Program-made: the position numbers and the translations under genes | Notes under the pieces: generated by a model | The model's input: the letters and a program-made list of their open reading frames with translations, nothing else | Told to the model about the DNA's origin: nothing | Databases searched by the model: none | Source: Trileptium ribeirensis | Taxonomy: Eukaryota > Nematoda > Enoplea > Enoplida > Thoracostomopsidae | Assembly: GCA_030248225.1 (NCBI GenBank) | Contig: JASANE010000080.1 | Span: 1-64,000 of the forward strand | Length of the DNA: 64,000 bases | Direction of reading: 5' to 3' | Shown here: piece after piece, positions 34,346-45,999 of the stretch | Layout of the letters: each line of letters starts with the position of its first letter | Numbering within the stretch: the stretch's first letter is position 1

Positions 34346-36370
34346 TTTATTGTCAGAGGGAGACAAAAATGCAAGGGACCCCATGTTACATTCTAGAAGC
34401 CAGCTGTTTTGAATTGTTTTACCTATTAATTTTATTTCATTCAAATTGTCATTAAATAAGAAGGCGATAAGCACGTGTCTATTAGTAGATTCATGGGAAT
34501 TGCATTGCTATGTGTTAATAGTCTATAACTATATACATAACAAATGTGATATACGTGAAAGTCAATTTTTACAAACCGCTATGCACTTGCAAAATATCTA
34601 TATTATAGTACAGCCGAAACTGAAAAATTTGCGTTCCCATGTTTTCACACTTGCAGGGATGGGAAACAGAACAAACTACTAGAAACATGGTGTTTCTTCG
34701 ATTTCATGCCGCCTGGAAAAATTAGGTGGCATACTTAAAATTTTCTAGGCAGTTAAGTCCACAATAATTACTGATTTGTGCTCATAGTTCTCGAAGCCTG
34801 TTCGTCTGTGTACTCGTTTTAATTGTGCTTATTCATAATTACGTGTTTCAAAGTTATACTATTAAATTTATTTTTTGTTTTCACAAACCCGTTGCATAAA
34901 TATTATTGGTAACATAATTATAAACATTTTGTAACGAAGCAATGTATTGAATTTTGCCCACAATTTATATCTTGGTGCTTTATTTTTGAATTTATTGTTA
35001 ACTAATTAACAGAAAACGTCAAATAATGATTAATTACTGCTTGTTATGACGAGTCAAGGGACTATAGGACTATTTTACGCATTAAGTTTTTGGTTCTGTT
35101 GGTCTAGTTGTATCTCTTTTAATGTGTCAGGCCTCTTTTAGGGGGAGAAATGAGGCTAAAATTGCAACACTTATAGAAGAATAGTGTCATTTAAATTTCT
35201 TCTACCTTGCTGCATCGGGCTTTGTAGTGTGCATATTTGCACGGGATCTGGCGTGGACTGGCGCCCGTGGCATTATTCGATGTGTTTTTCTGAGAGAAAA
35301 CAAACGTAAGATCAATGGCGAAATATGTTTCCATGGTTCAATGGCCCTGGCGATTTTTGTGCATCACGCCTGTAAAAACCACCAGTTGACACAAGAGTTG
35401 ACAATATTTTCATTGAAATCTAATTGTGGAACTAAAAATTATATCACAACGTAAAAATTAGTTTAAATGTCGCTTTTAGCCTTAGTAGTTCTGGCAGAAT
35501 TTTTGAGGGAATTTGTTAAATATTTTAGGGGTTTTTCTTGAAAAACACTGAATTTTGTTGTTAAATTTCGAGGCACCTATGTTCAACCGTTGGCAATCCT
35601 CGTTTCGTATATCTGGTTCAAACCCTCAACAGTATACCCCTAGCAAAATTTTGACCAAATGGAGAAGGCATCGGTACCTGTATTTTAACGGTGATCAGAG
35701 CATCTGCTTTATGGTAAAATACTTTGTCAGAGCGTCCGTTATCAACGCTTGTGCATAGGTTTAAAAAGTAACCCTCCAAAAGGTGAGAAGTTTTCAGAGT
35801 TCTAACAAACTGCTTCCTGTATGAGCGCATGTTGTATTCTTGGTGTATACTTTATTGTGCTAGATACGTTTAACACTCTAATCTGTTTGACACGTTAATG
35901 TGTTTCCTGCATTGCTTTAATGAATCAGCATGTATTCCAACCAGAAGATGCTGAAAGGGGCTAAAACAGTGTAATTTTTTGCTATCATAAATTGTTAAAT
36001 TTTGGTATATTTGAATGTATTACTGCGTAGAAGATCTGTGATGCATTGTCAAACATGGTACTGGCGGACCGACACTACCCACAGACACGCCATGTTAATC
36101 GATAAAATCAAGGAAACATCAAAATATTATTTTAAGCTTAGCAATATTTTTCATAGTCGTAGAATAACAATAACACGATAATTATGCCTTGGCAAATATA
36201 TTCTTGTGCGCTGTTCGGTTTCTGCAGAACAACACAACTTTCTTTGTAATCTTGTAATTTATTCTCGATTACAGTTATAGTTTTGTCGCATTTTGTATGC
36301 TCCATCTATATTTGCATTTATTTTCGCAAAGTTTCGCTTATATGCCGTTCGTGAAAACGTCCTGTTGCAG

Positions 36371-36485
36371 GTATAATGGTATGGTATCAAAAGTTTGAAT
36401 ATGCAATTGCCCATTGGTTTCAAAAAGCTGCAGAGCACGTTTTCGGATGTGTCCTATGCAGTCCTGGCTGTTTCAGCTTGTTTCG
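36371..36485 (+). CDS. chs: Chitin synthase exon 8
   Basis: Acceptor CTGTTGCAG, donor TTTCG|GTAAGC (strong consensus), phase 1 in and phase 2 out. It encodes IMVWYQKFEYAIAHWFQKAA, EHVFGCVLCSPGCFSLFR. This is the conserved MVWYQxFEYAIGHWLQKxxEHxxGCVLCSPGCFSLFR acceptor-site segment of chitin synthases, including the CSPGCFSxxR motif. Confidence 0.97.
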
Positions 36486-37955
36486 GTAAGCCGTGCCTTG
36501 TAATAACATTTTAGTAGGTAAATACCTAACATGATATTACATTATCACATTCTTAGTCAAAAATCGCCCAGATCCCAACAAATTTGAAGAGAATGCCACT
36601 GGTGTCGTTAAGGTGCTTCTTATACACGTAGTTCTGAAAATGTGAAAAATTGGCAGACTAATACTTTGATATTCAGTTTTGAGTTCATGAATGGTGGTGT
36701 AAGCGAGGCAACAGTATCCTGGCATCACCAAATAGGGGAGTGTGATACCCCACTTTCGGAATTTCTCCTCGTTCGTGCAATTTTCACTCATGTTCGCCCC
36801 CACCAACTAACCTGAAACCCCATATTCAACTTACTTCATGATTTATTAATGTCTTTAAAATCATGTTTTCTGTACGGTAAATATTTTTAAATGTTAAAAC
36901 TATTTTTAACGCTAAAACTCTGGTTCATAGCCTGGAAATTTTTTTCGAAAGCAATAGTACATGAAAATATGGATATATGTAGCGTATAGAATAAGATTTT
37001 GTTACCCCTCATTTTGGAATTTTCTCCGAGGATCCCTTAAAGTTCCCATCACTTTTCACAAGGCTGTGGACGGGCCAAGGTATGTCCTGCAGGTTCCTCC
37101 CTGTTATGCTCCAGGTAAATTTAAGCTTCTCCAGTTCATACCTCATCAAGTACACCAAGATTATTTTCCTGCGCGACAAAAATTACCCTGTTAAATTTTT
37201 GTGGAGCAAAAATTTGTCTTCTTCCATATTTTGTCTAAAAATCAGTCTTTCTAAGGACAGGGCTAAAAATCCGTTAACGTCCCTCTTTTAATGCAAGTGC
37301 AATAGCAATCAGCTGCTAAAATACAATTTTTGGCGTTTTCTTGCAGATGCAGTACCTTAGTGTCTCCTCAGTTGACTCGGGACTCCCAGATACATTCGGG
37401 GAATCGCGCCTGGAGTTTTTTCCGTTCCACTAGGTCAGAACTGGGCACCCCTAAGTCATGCCACAGGTGTAATTTCGATAATTTCAAGAAGCCAGGTATC
37501 GACGGAAATAAAAATACGCTATGGTCATAACAGTCTTCGGTAAAGTCTACAGCGAGCGCCGATAGACATTCATTTATTGACGTGTTCAGCCTTGTCATGA
37601 CATCATCAAGTATGGCAAGGTACAGGAACAATGCAGTGCGACACTAGCATACTTTCAATTGTTCCTCATCAACAATCGGTTACACTGTCCCACTTCCCTG
37701 AGAAAATGACTGACCTGTTTGTGATTTGAAATCTGTTACACTGTGAGACGTCCTATGTAGCCAAAATCAGCGAATAAATTTTGAACAAGAATATGTATAG
37801 TCAGCATTGGTAACCAGTAAGTTAGGCCTACTACGAGCAAATTATACGTTATCAGGATTGGTATAGCTAATTTACAGAGTAACTTTTGTTTTTTTTGCAA
37901 ATAATTATCCTTTACATCGCTAGGTACAACAGTTATGGAAAAAGATATATTTTAG

Positions 37956-38041
37956 CGCATCGGCTCTAATGGACGATAATGTAATGAAGAAATATACAAA
38001 GGTATCAGAAGAGCCACGTCATTATGTTCAGTACGATCAAG
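37956..38041 (+). CDS. chs: Chitin synthase exon 9
   Basis: Acceptor GATATATTTTAG, donor CAAG|GTGAGG, phase 2 in and phase 1 out. It encodes RASALMDDNVMKKYTKVSEE, PRHYVQYDQ, matching the family SLFRGxALMDDNVMKKYTTxxxEARHYVQYDQGEDRW. The exon is only 86 bp and too short to stand out alone, but both junctions restore the conserved protein exactly. Confidence 0.95.
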
Positions 38042-38099
38042 GTGAGGCTTTAATAAATGTGTTGCAATTTGTATTTTCAATGTCTTGACTATTAAAAAA

Positions 38100-40840
38100 C
38101 GTAGGATTTATTCTTTCTGGCGGCCCTTAATCGCATTAGCCGGTGAACATTCGTTATGTTGGTCAGTATCCTGTACAAATACATTTATTTTTATGCCAAA
38201 CGTTACCGCTAAATGGCAACATATTTGTCGGTTAGCAAGAGAGTAGTAGCAGAATTTTATATCAGCAACTATATTCCAAAAAATTCACTCGATACAAAAT
38301 TTTAGTGATGCCGGTGTATGGATGGAAAATGAATTTCGGGGTGGTCACCTACTTTCTGTAATACCCTAAAACCGGGTTTAGTAAAACAACCACTTTGCAA
38401 ATATAAACTTCGCGAGCCTTTTTAGCGGACAAAAAACTAAATTTTGACAGTTTGGTCATATTAGACAAAGGTTTTACTAGCAGTTTATTCTTAATTGGAA
38501 ATGTATTATTCAGCGAACGGAACATTATTACTTCTAGGTTAGGCGTCCTAGTTGTGATAGCATGTCCAGGATTGGTGAGCAGCGAATGGCAGCGTGATTA
38601 TTAATAAGGCAATTATTGGTTTGTTATGCGTCCTCGTAAAATTTCTGTATGAGACGGGGAATTATAAACTGTGTCTGTCATAGTGTTGTAAGCTAAATTT
38701 ATTTTAATATTAAAAGCGTAATTAAATACAACAACAGCATCCGAAATACAGGCTGTAAAGTATAACGTAGGTAGTTCTTAAAATATTGTCGATGACGCAT
38801 AAGTTTACCTATAATGTAGTTCTTTCTGTAAACTCTTTCTGCAAAATTATTCTATTTGCAGGAGGTCCAGCTACTATATGGTGCGTTCGTGTTTAAGGTT
38901 GCCTATAATGCGTATGTAATTTTTCAAGCCATTCCTCAGAAAATAATTTGTATTTATTAACATTTTGTTTTGTTGTTTTCGAAACGCATAATATTGTTGA
39001 TAATAAATTACTGGATGCAAACATAAGTCTCTGACGCGTTAATTGATTGAAACAGACCATGCGGAGTTTTCCCCAAGATGCGTTCAATATAGCAAAAATT
39101 CTATTTGTCCGTCTGTGGCTGCTCATAATTCTTCATCACACTGAAGGATTTTGTTATTTTTTGTTCATCGATTATTTATATTGTAGCAGTATAGTTATAC
39201 CTTTTCGTTATCAAATTCTCATAAAACCTATAGGGATTGGAGATTTTTTGATTTGAATCATTTGGGTCCCTTAGCGTATAACTTTTGCCAGAGGCACCGG
39301 AAATCTCACCTCTAATGCTATATCTTTGTTGACGAGAATTTTTGTTAGAGCAGCCGTTCTTGAGCTATGAGCCACAGCTATCACACCCGACCATAAACTC
39401 TCACAATAATTTACGACAGAAGTATTATACCACCCGGTGGACAGTAACTGTAAAGTGTGACGACACCGGGATGATTTAGTTTAGTGAGACGGTGCTGGCT
39501 GTGGATTTTTATCTCAGAAAGAGTTCCTAAGCTGCTAAAAATGATTTGAAGCACAGCACTCTAATTTTGTGACTGGACTACTACCATGAGTGAGTGGTCT
39601 TATTGATGTTTTGTTTACTTTGTGAATAGCTTGAAACCCCAGTTTTGGGCGTACACAGAACAGTGACTAAGACTATTTCCGCAAACTACAATAATTTTGA
39701 CAATGATGTCTGAAAGCCGTTCTGTCATTTAGACGTAGAATTTAGGTTTGCCGAATGATTGTCTTAAAATTTTGGTTGTTTAAATTCGTGTTATTTCGGG
39801 GTTTTTACGGGCAGAATTAAAACAGTTTTTCAAAAAAGCAAAGGTGATTAACTAATTTACAAATGTGCATATCTATCGGATAGTAAAATCCTACAAATAT
39901 GTATAGAACTTTTGGTACTTTAACTAGGCTTGGTTTGTCAATTCGCATGGCTTTGACAAAAATACCATAACGCCGTCATTTTTGCTCCAAATCAAAATTT
40001 TGAGTTTTGTCCAAGATATGGAATAGCCTACAATTTTGTTCACAATTCTGGCCCGGTATAGACCTTGCAATATGTCGTGTGTAATAAACTAAAACTTTCA
40101 ACAGAGTTCGGGTACTCCGGATAGATTTGAATGAATCTGGGTATTATTAGTCATTTTGTTTTTGGCTCTCCGTACGGATAGTAATTAAAAACGTGCAGTT
40201 TTAGGAGGGTTCTTGTATACAATACTGGCCACAATTGACCGCTGCTCGCTCACAACTTGCTCAAGGAAACATTTTGAAAATTTTATAGTTTGTTTTTGTT
40301 CGGTTGTTGCTCGCTGGCCCGTATGGCGACAGTCAATCGTGGCGAGTACCGTAAGTTGTTTGGTTCGATCGTCATTGTCACGAAATTTTGTCCGCTAACT
40401 ATTGCAGGTCTTTATGACAAAATTTGAGTTAGTACATGATTAATAATAGAGTAAAGCTACACTAAAGAGTTCCGCGTTAAGTGCCATGTCTCGGTGTACG
40501 GCATTGCCATATATTGCAAGATTTATTGCATTTAATCAATTTGAAAATAGTTCCTCCCGAACTGTGGTTTAACGTATTAATTAGAGTAACAGAGGTTTAT
40601 TTAAAAATTACACTAGAGTGTCAAATTAATGGAAATATTTCAGATATGTGGCTTAGTAAGCGAATGCATGTAAGTAAACGGGTCGAAATTAGCAATATTG
40701 CGGGACTTTTATAACTTAACATGATACTATTTCCTTGATGCCTAGTCCGTATTTAAACCTACGAAGTTATAATCATTTGAATGGGTAATTCAAATAGCAA
40801 GTGATCTTAGAAGCTCAAATGTTTTAAAAGTTCTGGATTT
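38100..40840. other. Part of intron 9, nothing recognised
   Basis: No coding exon, RNA gene or clear repeat was recognised. The frames near 38893-39256 and 40213-40714 show no family motif. Confidence 0.4.
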
Positions 40841-40846
40841 CGGATA

Positions 40847-40996
40847 CAGTACTCACCAAAATGACTGTCACTCGCTCGAAATAAATTTTTTCTAAAAATA
40901 GAATTTATTAAGTAAAAATAGCTTCGAAATCTCGAGCGACCCACTCGCACTTGACTCGCTCCCTCGAGGCGCAACAGTCATTTCTGGCGCGTACTG
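40847..40996. mobile_element. Palindromic MITE, Tc1/mariner-like ends, copy 2
   Basis: The left end CAGTACTCACCAAAATGACTG and the right end CAGTCATTTCTGGCGCGTACTG are inverted repeats. They are flanked by TA on each side (40845-40846 and 40997-40998), the target duplication of Tc1/mariner elements. It shares the CTCGAGCGA core and ends with the 33182-33309 copy. 150 bp, no coding capacity, in intron 9. Confidence 0.85.
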
Positions 40997-41093
40997 TATT
41001 TTATTCTGGATGTGAATTTGAATTATTCAAAGCGTGGATGTCATATTCTGGACTTTGAACAAAACCTGAATTAATTGAACTGTACATTTTCAG

Positions 41094-41269
41094 GAGAAGA
41101 TAGATGGCTTTCGACTTTGTTGCTGAAACAAGGTTATCGGATTGAGTATGCGGCATCGGCTGATGCTGAAACCTACGCGCCAGAAGGCTTTAACGAATTT
41201 TTCAACCAACGCCGTAGGTGGACACCGTCCAGTATTGCAAACACAGTCGATTTGCTAGCGGACTATAAA
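41094..41269 (+). CDS. chs: Chitin synthase exon 10 (EDR and QRRRW motifs)
   Basis: Acceptor ACATTTTCAG, phase 1 in; donor AAA|GTTTGT (weaker), phase 0 out. It encodes GEDRWLSTLLLKQGYRIEYA, PEGFNEFFNQRRRWTPSSIA, NTVDLLADYK. It contains the catalytic-base region EDR and the product-binding QRRRW, the two signature motifs of the chitin synthase GT2 domain, both intact. Together with exons 4-9 this completes an uninterrupted catalytic domain. Confidence 0.97.
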
Positions 41270-41503
41270 GTTTGTTTGCCAGTTGCTATAAAACATACAT
41301 ATATATTGGGAAGGTCTGAGTAAGTGATCGAGAGCGAATGTTTTAACTTAGCAAACATATATGTGAGAAGTCCACAGTTTTTGATCGTTGATATAATGTT
41401 GCAGCCCCATTTACAATATTTGCCGTTGTGATAAAAATTCCTTAACGGATTCTCGTCTGTATTAACTATTTATATATCTTCCTTAATCGTGTCTGTATTG
41501 CTT

Positions 41504-41555
41504 AGGATTTACGCGCCTCTGCTCTGGCCATTGAGCTACACAGCCGACACGTTTT
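41504..41555 (-). repeat. tRNA 5'-half-like sequence
   Basis: On the minus strand the stretch reads GGCTGTGTAGCTCAATGG then CCAGAGCAGAGG, which has the acceptor start and D-arm pattern of a tRNA (TAGCTCA...AGAGCA). No matching 3' acceptor CACAGCC or T arm was found downstream. Probably a tRNA fragment or SINE head in intron 10. Confidence 0.4.
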
Positions 41556-41861
41556 TCCGTTCCAAACTACAATACAACGGGTATTACTACGCTGAGACAT
41601 ACCACAGCATCCGCATAATAATGAAATAAAATATGTATCTTAAAATGGTGAGAACCCTTTTCCGACCAAAAATTGTTTGGTCAATTTGCTCTGGAATTTT
41701 TGGAACGGTTCATTACGAACGATGTTTATTATGTAATGGTTTTACATTTGATAATACTACAGAGGCAAAATATGCTAACTCAACGTTTTCAAGTTTTGAG
41801 TTAATCGACTTTTTAGAATATTTGTTAATGAGGGCAAGGTAACACGAAAAATGTTACATAA

Positions 41862-41896
41862 ATCGCTGTACGTTACGAACCGTAACGTACAGCGAT
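41862..41896. repeat. Perfect 16-bp inverted repeat with 3-nt loop
   Basis: ATCGCTGTACGTTACG, then AAC, then CGTAACGTACAGCGAT. It lies between the left terminal repeat at 41754 and the inverted copy at 41950-41972, so it may be the centre of a small palindromic element. Confidence 0.92.
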
Positions 41897-42599
41897 GTGA
41901 TCCACAGCCTTACTCATGCAATGGTTTATGCATCGATTAGCATAATTTGAATTAGCATATTTTGCCTCTATACGGTGCTAGTTTTGATATGTAAAAAATG
42001 CTGATTAGGTATGCTAACTCATTGCAAGAATAGTTATATTTTACCTACGCCTAGTCATAAATCGTCATCGGAGTCGCTTTTCAGTGGGACAACATGTTCC
42101 ATTTGAGAATCGGATTTTCGATTTTCATAGAATCCGCGTTATTGCCGAGGAATTGCGCCGCTTGACAGCAGGTTTAGAAGATCACGTTTCTTAGCGCTGC
42201 TAATTGGCAATTCGTCCGCGTACACACGCTGCAAAACAGACTCTTTGCCGCGTTTAGGACGAAAGGAACGCTGGAAGACGAGTTGGCATTGTAAGAATAG
42301 TTGACTCGCAAAACATTAGGCTGACATTTTAGAAACTCTACAACCTTGACAGATTTCTATTTGACGCTAGTTGATCTCATAACGCTATCAGCTATTACCC
42401 GACAATTCCAGAACGTGGAATAGTTCATTTGATGCACCTAAACGAATACAGAGCTCATAAGTTTTCATGCTCGCTTTACTTGGAATATCGAAATTTGGAC
42501 ACCATTTTCAGTTACTCTGCAGCGAACATGTGAAGAATAAACCATTGTTGTTGAATGAAGCGATGTATTAAATTAAAAGCCTTTCCATTTACCACCAAC

Positions 42600-43932
42600 T
42601 CACCTTGTAATCCTTATTCCGGCGCGCCTTACGCACAACTTCAACCCATTCGCTGTAGCAAAAAATTTGTTTATGCTTCCTTGCTCGATTGTGTGATGCA
42701 TGCTATCGACCTCCATTACCGTATGGCCTTTTTCGAGAAATGTGAGACGGATTGTCTGAAAATGTTCGATAATGTCAACGGAATAACGGAACACAGCAGC
42801 CACCATTGAATTGCAGTTTTGACCAGTGCAAGAGTCTGTAAAAAGCGATACTTCCGTCACACCATTAGATAGCGACTGTAGATACTGCAATAAACAAGTG
42901 CCGATTTCGTTTGCACCTCGTTTACCCGCAGTTTCCGGCCAAATCTAGCAGAAACCATCGAGATCGTCGTGGTTCAATACGGTAAAATTATACACGCACA
43001 GTTTGCGCTTGTCGTAGAATAAGCTAATCTCTGATTCAGGTGTATACCAGACAATTGTAAATCGAAGGTAGCTTCTTTAAACGTGGGATCTGCTTTGCAA
43101 CGATTTTTCTCAATATCCTTGAGCTCCCTTGCCATGCCCTTATTCTCCAGATGAGGATCACGAATATCATGTTTATACTGTTCCGCTTCGGCGACATCAA
43201 CTGCTTTGATGTTATCATATTTGCTGCAAATAATGCATATGTCTTTCTTCGGTTTGAAGAAAAATAGCTTCCTTTCTTTGTTAAAAGTGCGATTGTAGAT
43301 GAAGTATGACACCGGATTATCTGGATATTTCTCTGTGTACAGGTCGTGCATTTTTTGAATTGATAAGTCCGAGCTAAGATATTCCACCGTAGGTCTGGCA
43401 CGAGTATAATGCGACATATCTTGGGAAAAGAGTCTATATGGGCAAGAATTGATTCCATTATCGCTTCGGAAGTTTTGTTTTTCGGAGGTTGTTATCCACG
43501 CTGATCGGGCAACTCGTTCGCATTATTTGGTCCTTTGTTTTATAGAGCCGAGTACACGGTCTGCCGCGAAATGCAAGGGGTCGCAACAAAAAAGTTCTGA
43601 CACACTCGGTGGCCAGTACATACACCAGCTTCCTGGTGATTGTCATAGCACTCCAGATTGTATTCTGTGGACATTGTCTGTACGCCTTTCGGTTTGTCTG
43701 GGGTTTTAGATCACCTTTGCACGATTTCCCGTTTCCTCACTTGGCGTGAAATGAAGTCACGGCGTCTGTTGTAATCAGTGGACCAGAAACGAACACATAT
43801 GCGTTGACGAAATTCATTACTAACCTCGTTCGTACAAGGCGTATGATGTCTGTATACAACAGGCTTAGGAAACTTTTGCTCCAACTTGGCTTTTCGAGTT
43901 CGGTTTCTTTTCCACGTTTCCGGTCGCCTCAA
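42600..43932 (-). pseudogene. Transposon protein, Cys-linker plus DDE-like C-terminal domain, broken
   Basis: Minus-strand fragments in family order. RRPETWKRNRTRK (43711-43932) resembles the RKPExWKRNxxK start common to a widespread invertebrate transposon-protein family. VRTFLLRPLAF is in 43458-43646. FFKPKKDICIICSKYDN and FDLQLSGIHLNQRLAYS are in 42974-43417, where relatives have PKKDxCxxC and TFDLQ. LFTDSCTGQNCNSMVAAVF plus FLEKGHTVMEVDSMHHTIE (42600-42890) match relatives' SDxCxGQNxN and GHxxMExDxxHxxIE, a DDE/RNase-H-like core (DUF7869-type in my recollection). At least two frameshifts separate the parts. Inferred role: mobilisation of the enclosing element. Not functional here. Confidence 0.75.
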
Positions 43933-43999
43933 CCGTTGGAATAAACACTTTCTACCACAAAGCGTTGACTAGTCTATTGTCATCGCGTCGAACATTGTT

Positions 44000-44626
44000 T
44001 TAGACTTTTTCTTGGGGATCTATATCATCACCACTGTGGTCGTAGTCTGGATCTTCGTTGTCGTTGGTACTCTCTGCCTCATCTGTGTTGTCATCACTCG
44101 AGCCGCAATCGTAAATTCCGTTGTTATTTTGCTCTACGACGCGGCTGTTGCTTTCTGTGGTACGACTAAGGCGTCGAAATTTGGCTGTGAAATTAGCATC
44201 TTTTGGTATCGTTTCTGCATATTTGTTAGCGATCGCATCATTTGGTTGTAACTTTGATTCATTGTCTGCTGCAGTGGATACTTGATCCATTATGCCAACC
44301 AATACGGCTGAAACATCAGGGTCGCACTGATCAGCTGCGAAGACGTTGTTTAGTATTGTTAGTATTCCCGGGATTTCTTCCTCAACGCAATAAGCACGAA
44401 GATGTTGAATAGCTTTTTTGAACGTAGGCATTGTATTGCGAAGAAATTTTGATGTATGCAGTTGTGGATTGGAATCCATTCACGAACCCAAAATACCATA
44501 TAAATAGGCTGTTGGCAGGACATTCGGACGCGCCGTTTCCGGAGCACATACGATACCAAGCCAATGATTGGTTCTCCTCTTAGTATGGTGACGAACCCAA
44601 ACGAAATCGCCGACATTAATAGACAT
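44000..44626 (-). pseudogene. PWWP-like N-terminal part of the transposon protein, one in-frame stop
   Basis: From an ATG at 44626 the minus strand reads VGDFVWVRHHTKRRTNHWLG then IVCAPE, resembling a PWWP domain (GDxVWVK...W.G.V). A TGA follows after LYGILGS (44480-44482), and the same frame continues HTSKFLRNTMPTFKKAIQHL, as PWWP domains end (F.....FKKAI..A). An acidic tail (about 160 residues, rich in D/E/N/S) runs to 44000. It is followed at once by the RRPETWKRN segment on the same strand, so the two were probably one protein. No host homolog is recognised. Confidence 0.6.
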
Positions 44627-45597
44627 ATTTAACTATATAAGTCTAATCGAAACAATAAAAACACATATACGCAGCACATGCTTGCTGGAATTTCAAAGTA
44701 TAGTTTTGCAGAATAAGAAATATCAATTAAAAGTCATATTTGCTGAAACAGAACAAAATATAGTTTTCATTATTTTAGCAGTAGCATGTCCGTTTGCGTA
44801 TATGAGTTTTTTTGCTTCGATTATCTTTCATATAGCCTTCTTGTCGATCAAATTGAGTTCGTAGTATCCTGAAACATAAAACATACCATTATTAGGTATT
44901 TGAAGGTAAATTATTAGCCAGCATACGTTTATTATAACAAACCCTTAAAACGACAAAACACGACAAATTATGAGTTATCATTTCTTCAGCCTATAGCAAA
45001 TTGTTGCAATTAGTCAAGAATATGTAGTGGAAAAATGGGCTAACTCAGAGTTATCACATTTGGCCGCTGAAAAGACAAACTCGCACTGTAGTTAGCATTT
45101 ATTGTTTATTGTCATAGAGTGTAAAAGTAATACTATTTGAAGTTAGCTTATATTACCAATGAAACCTCCGCAAAATTTTGTACAGAATGTACATTTCAAC
45201 TCAGAAAGCGTTAAAATGTTGAATTAGCATATTTTGCCTCCGTAGTATCGTAAATAGTATAATATTATTATTGTAGAGCAATGATCAGTTTGATATAGAG
45301 CGTATAGTTTGGTGATTTTACCAGAGATGCACACCTAAGCAGACGGAAGCGTAAAGCTGAATGCTACAACTACAGTAGATGCACACTATTTCTATTGTGA
45401 ACTATGTCACGGTAGAAGTTTAGGCTGAGGCTGTGGCTTAGTGTACGGTCTGCATGTCCCCCGAAAGGAGCTCTGCGACTGCAATGGGCTGTAGTTCATC
45501 TACCGTAAATGAGGCATTCACACCACTTTTGGTTTTGCGCTAGGTGTATATGTGGTAAAATCACCCAGTTTTTATACTGATAAGTTACATTTTCTAG

Positions 45598-45816
45598 CAT
45601 GTCGTGGGTAACAACGACTCAATCTCTCGCGGCTACATCGTCTATCAAATGATCGTCATCGTGTTTTCTTTGCTCAGTCCGGCGATTATTTTTACAATGA
45701 TGATGTTTGCTCAAATTGCAGCGTTTCGAATCAATCATCGAATTATTTTGTCCGCTAATTTATGTCCGATAGCGATTTACATTGTGTTGTGTTTCGTAGC
45801 TCCATCGAATACTCAG
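45598..45816 (+). CDS. chs: Chitin synthase exon 11 (post-catalytic membrane segments)
   Basis: Acceptor ATTTTCTAG, donor CTCAG|GTAATT, phase 0 both sides, 73 codons. It encodes VVGNNDSISRGYIVYQMIVI, VFSLLSPAIIFTMMMFAQIA, AFRINHRI, LCPIAIYIVLCFV. It corresponds to the first two helices after QRRRW in the family (NDNISxxYIxYQ, then GPGTIFLML...AF). These helices are thought to form part of the translocation channel for nascent chitin. The frame is open. Confidence 0.92.
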
Positions 45817-45999
45817 GTAATTATTGTCGTTGATTGTACCGCCTTTTGTGAGCAAGTCATAGTTATAGTACGGATGGAAATAAAAAATCTTTCGCGAATT
45901 AATAGCAGTAAAATATTAGCTGTTCAGTTCAGATTGCTTGTCTCGAACGATTTGCTTTTATTTGTCTTTAACTGCACGTATTGAAGAGTGTTGGCGTGA

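Larger units (their letters stand above)
41754..45248 (-). mobile_element. DNA transposon with terminal inverted repeats, 3.5 kb
   Basis: The left end ATACTACAGAGGCAAAATAT continues GCTAACTCAACGTTTT. The right end reads, inward, ATACTACGGAGGCAAAATAT then GCTAATTCAACATTTT; similarity extends further to GAGTT(A/G)A. Between them lies one minus-strand protein gene (44626 to 42600, broken). A third, inverted copy of the end motif lies at 41950-41972, so a smaller derivative may be inserted near the left end. No clear target duplication was found. All of it is in chitin synthase intron 10. Confidence 0.7.
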
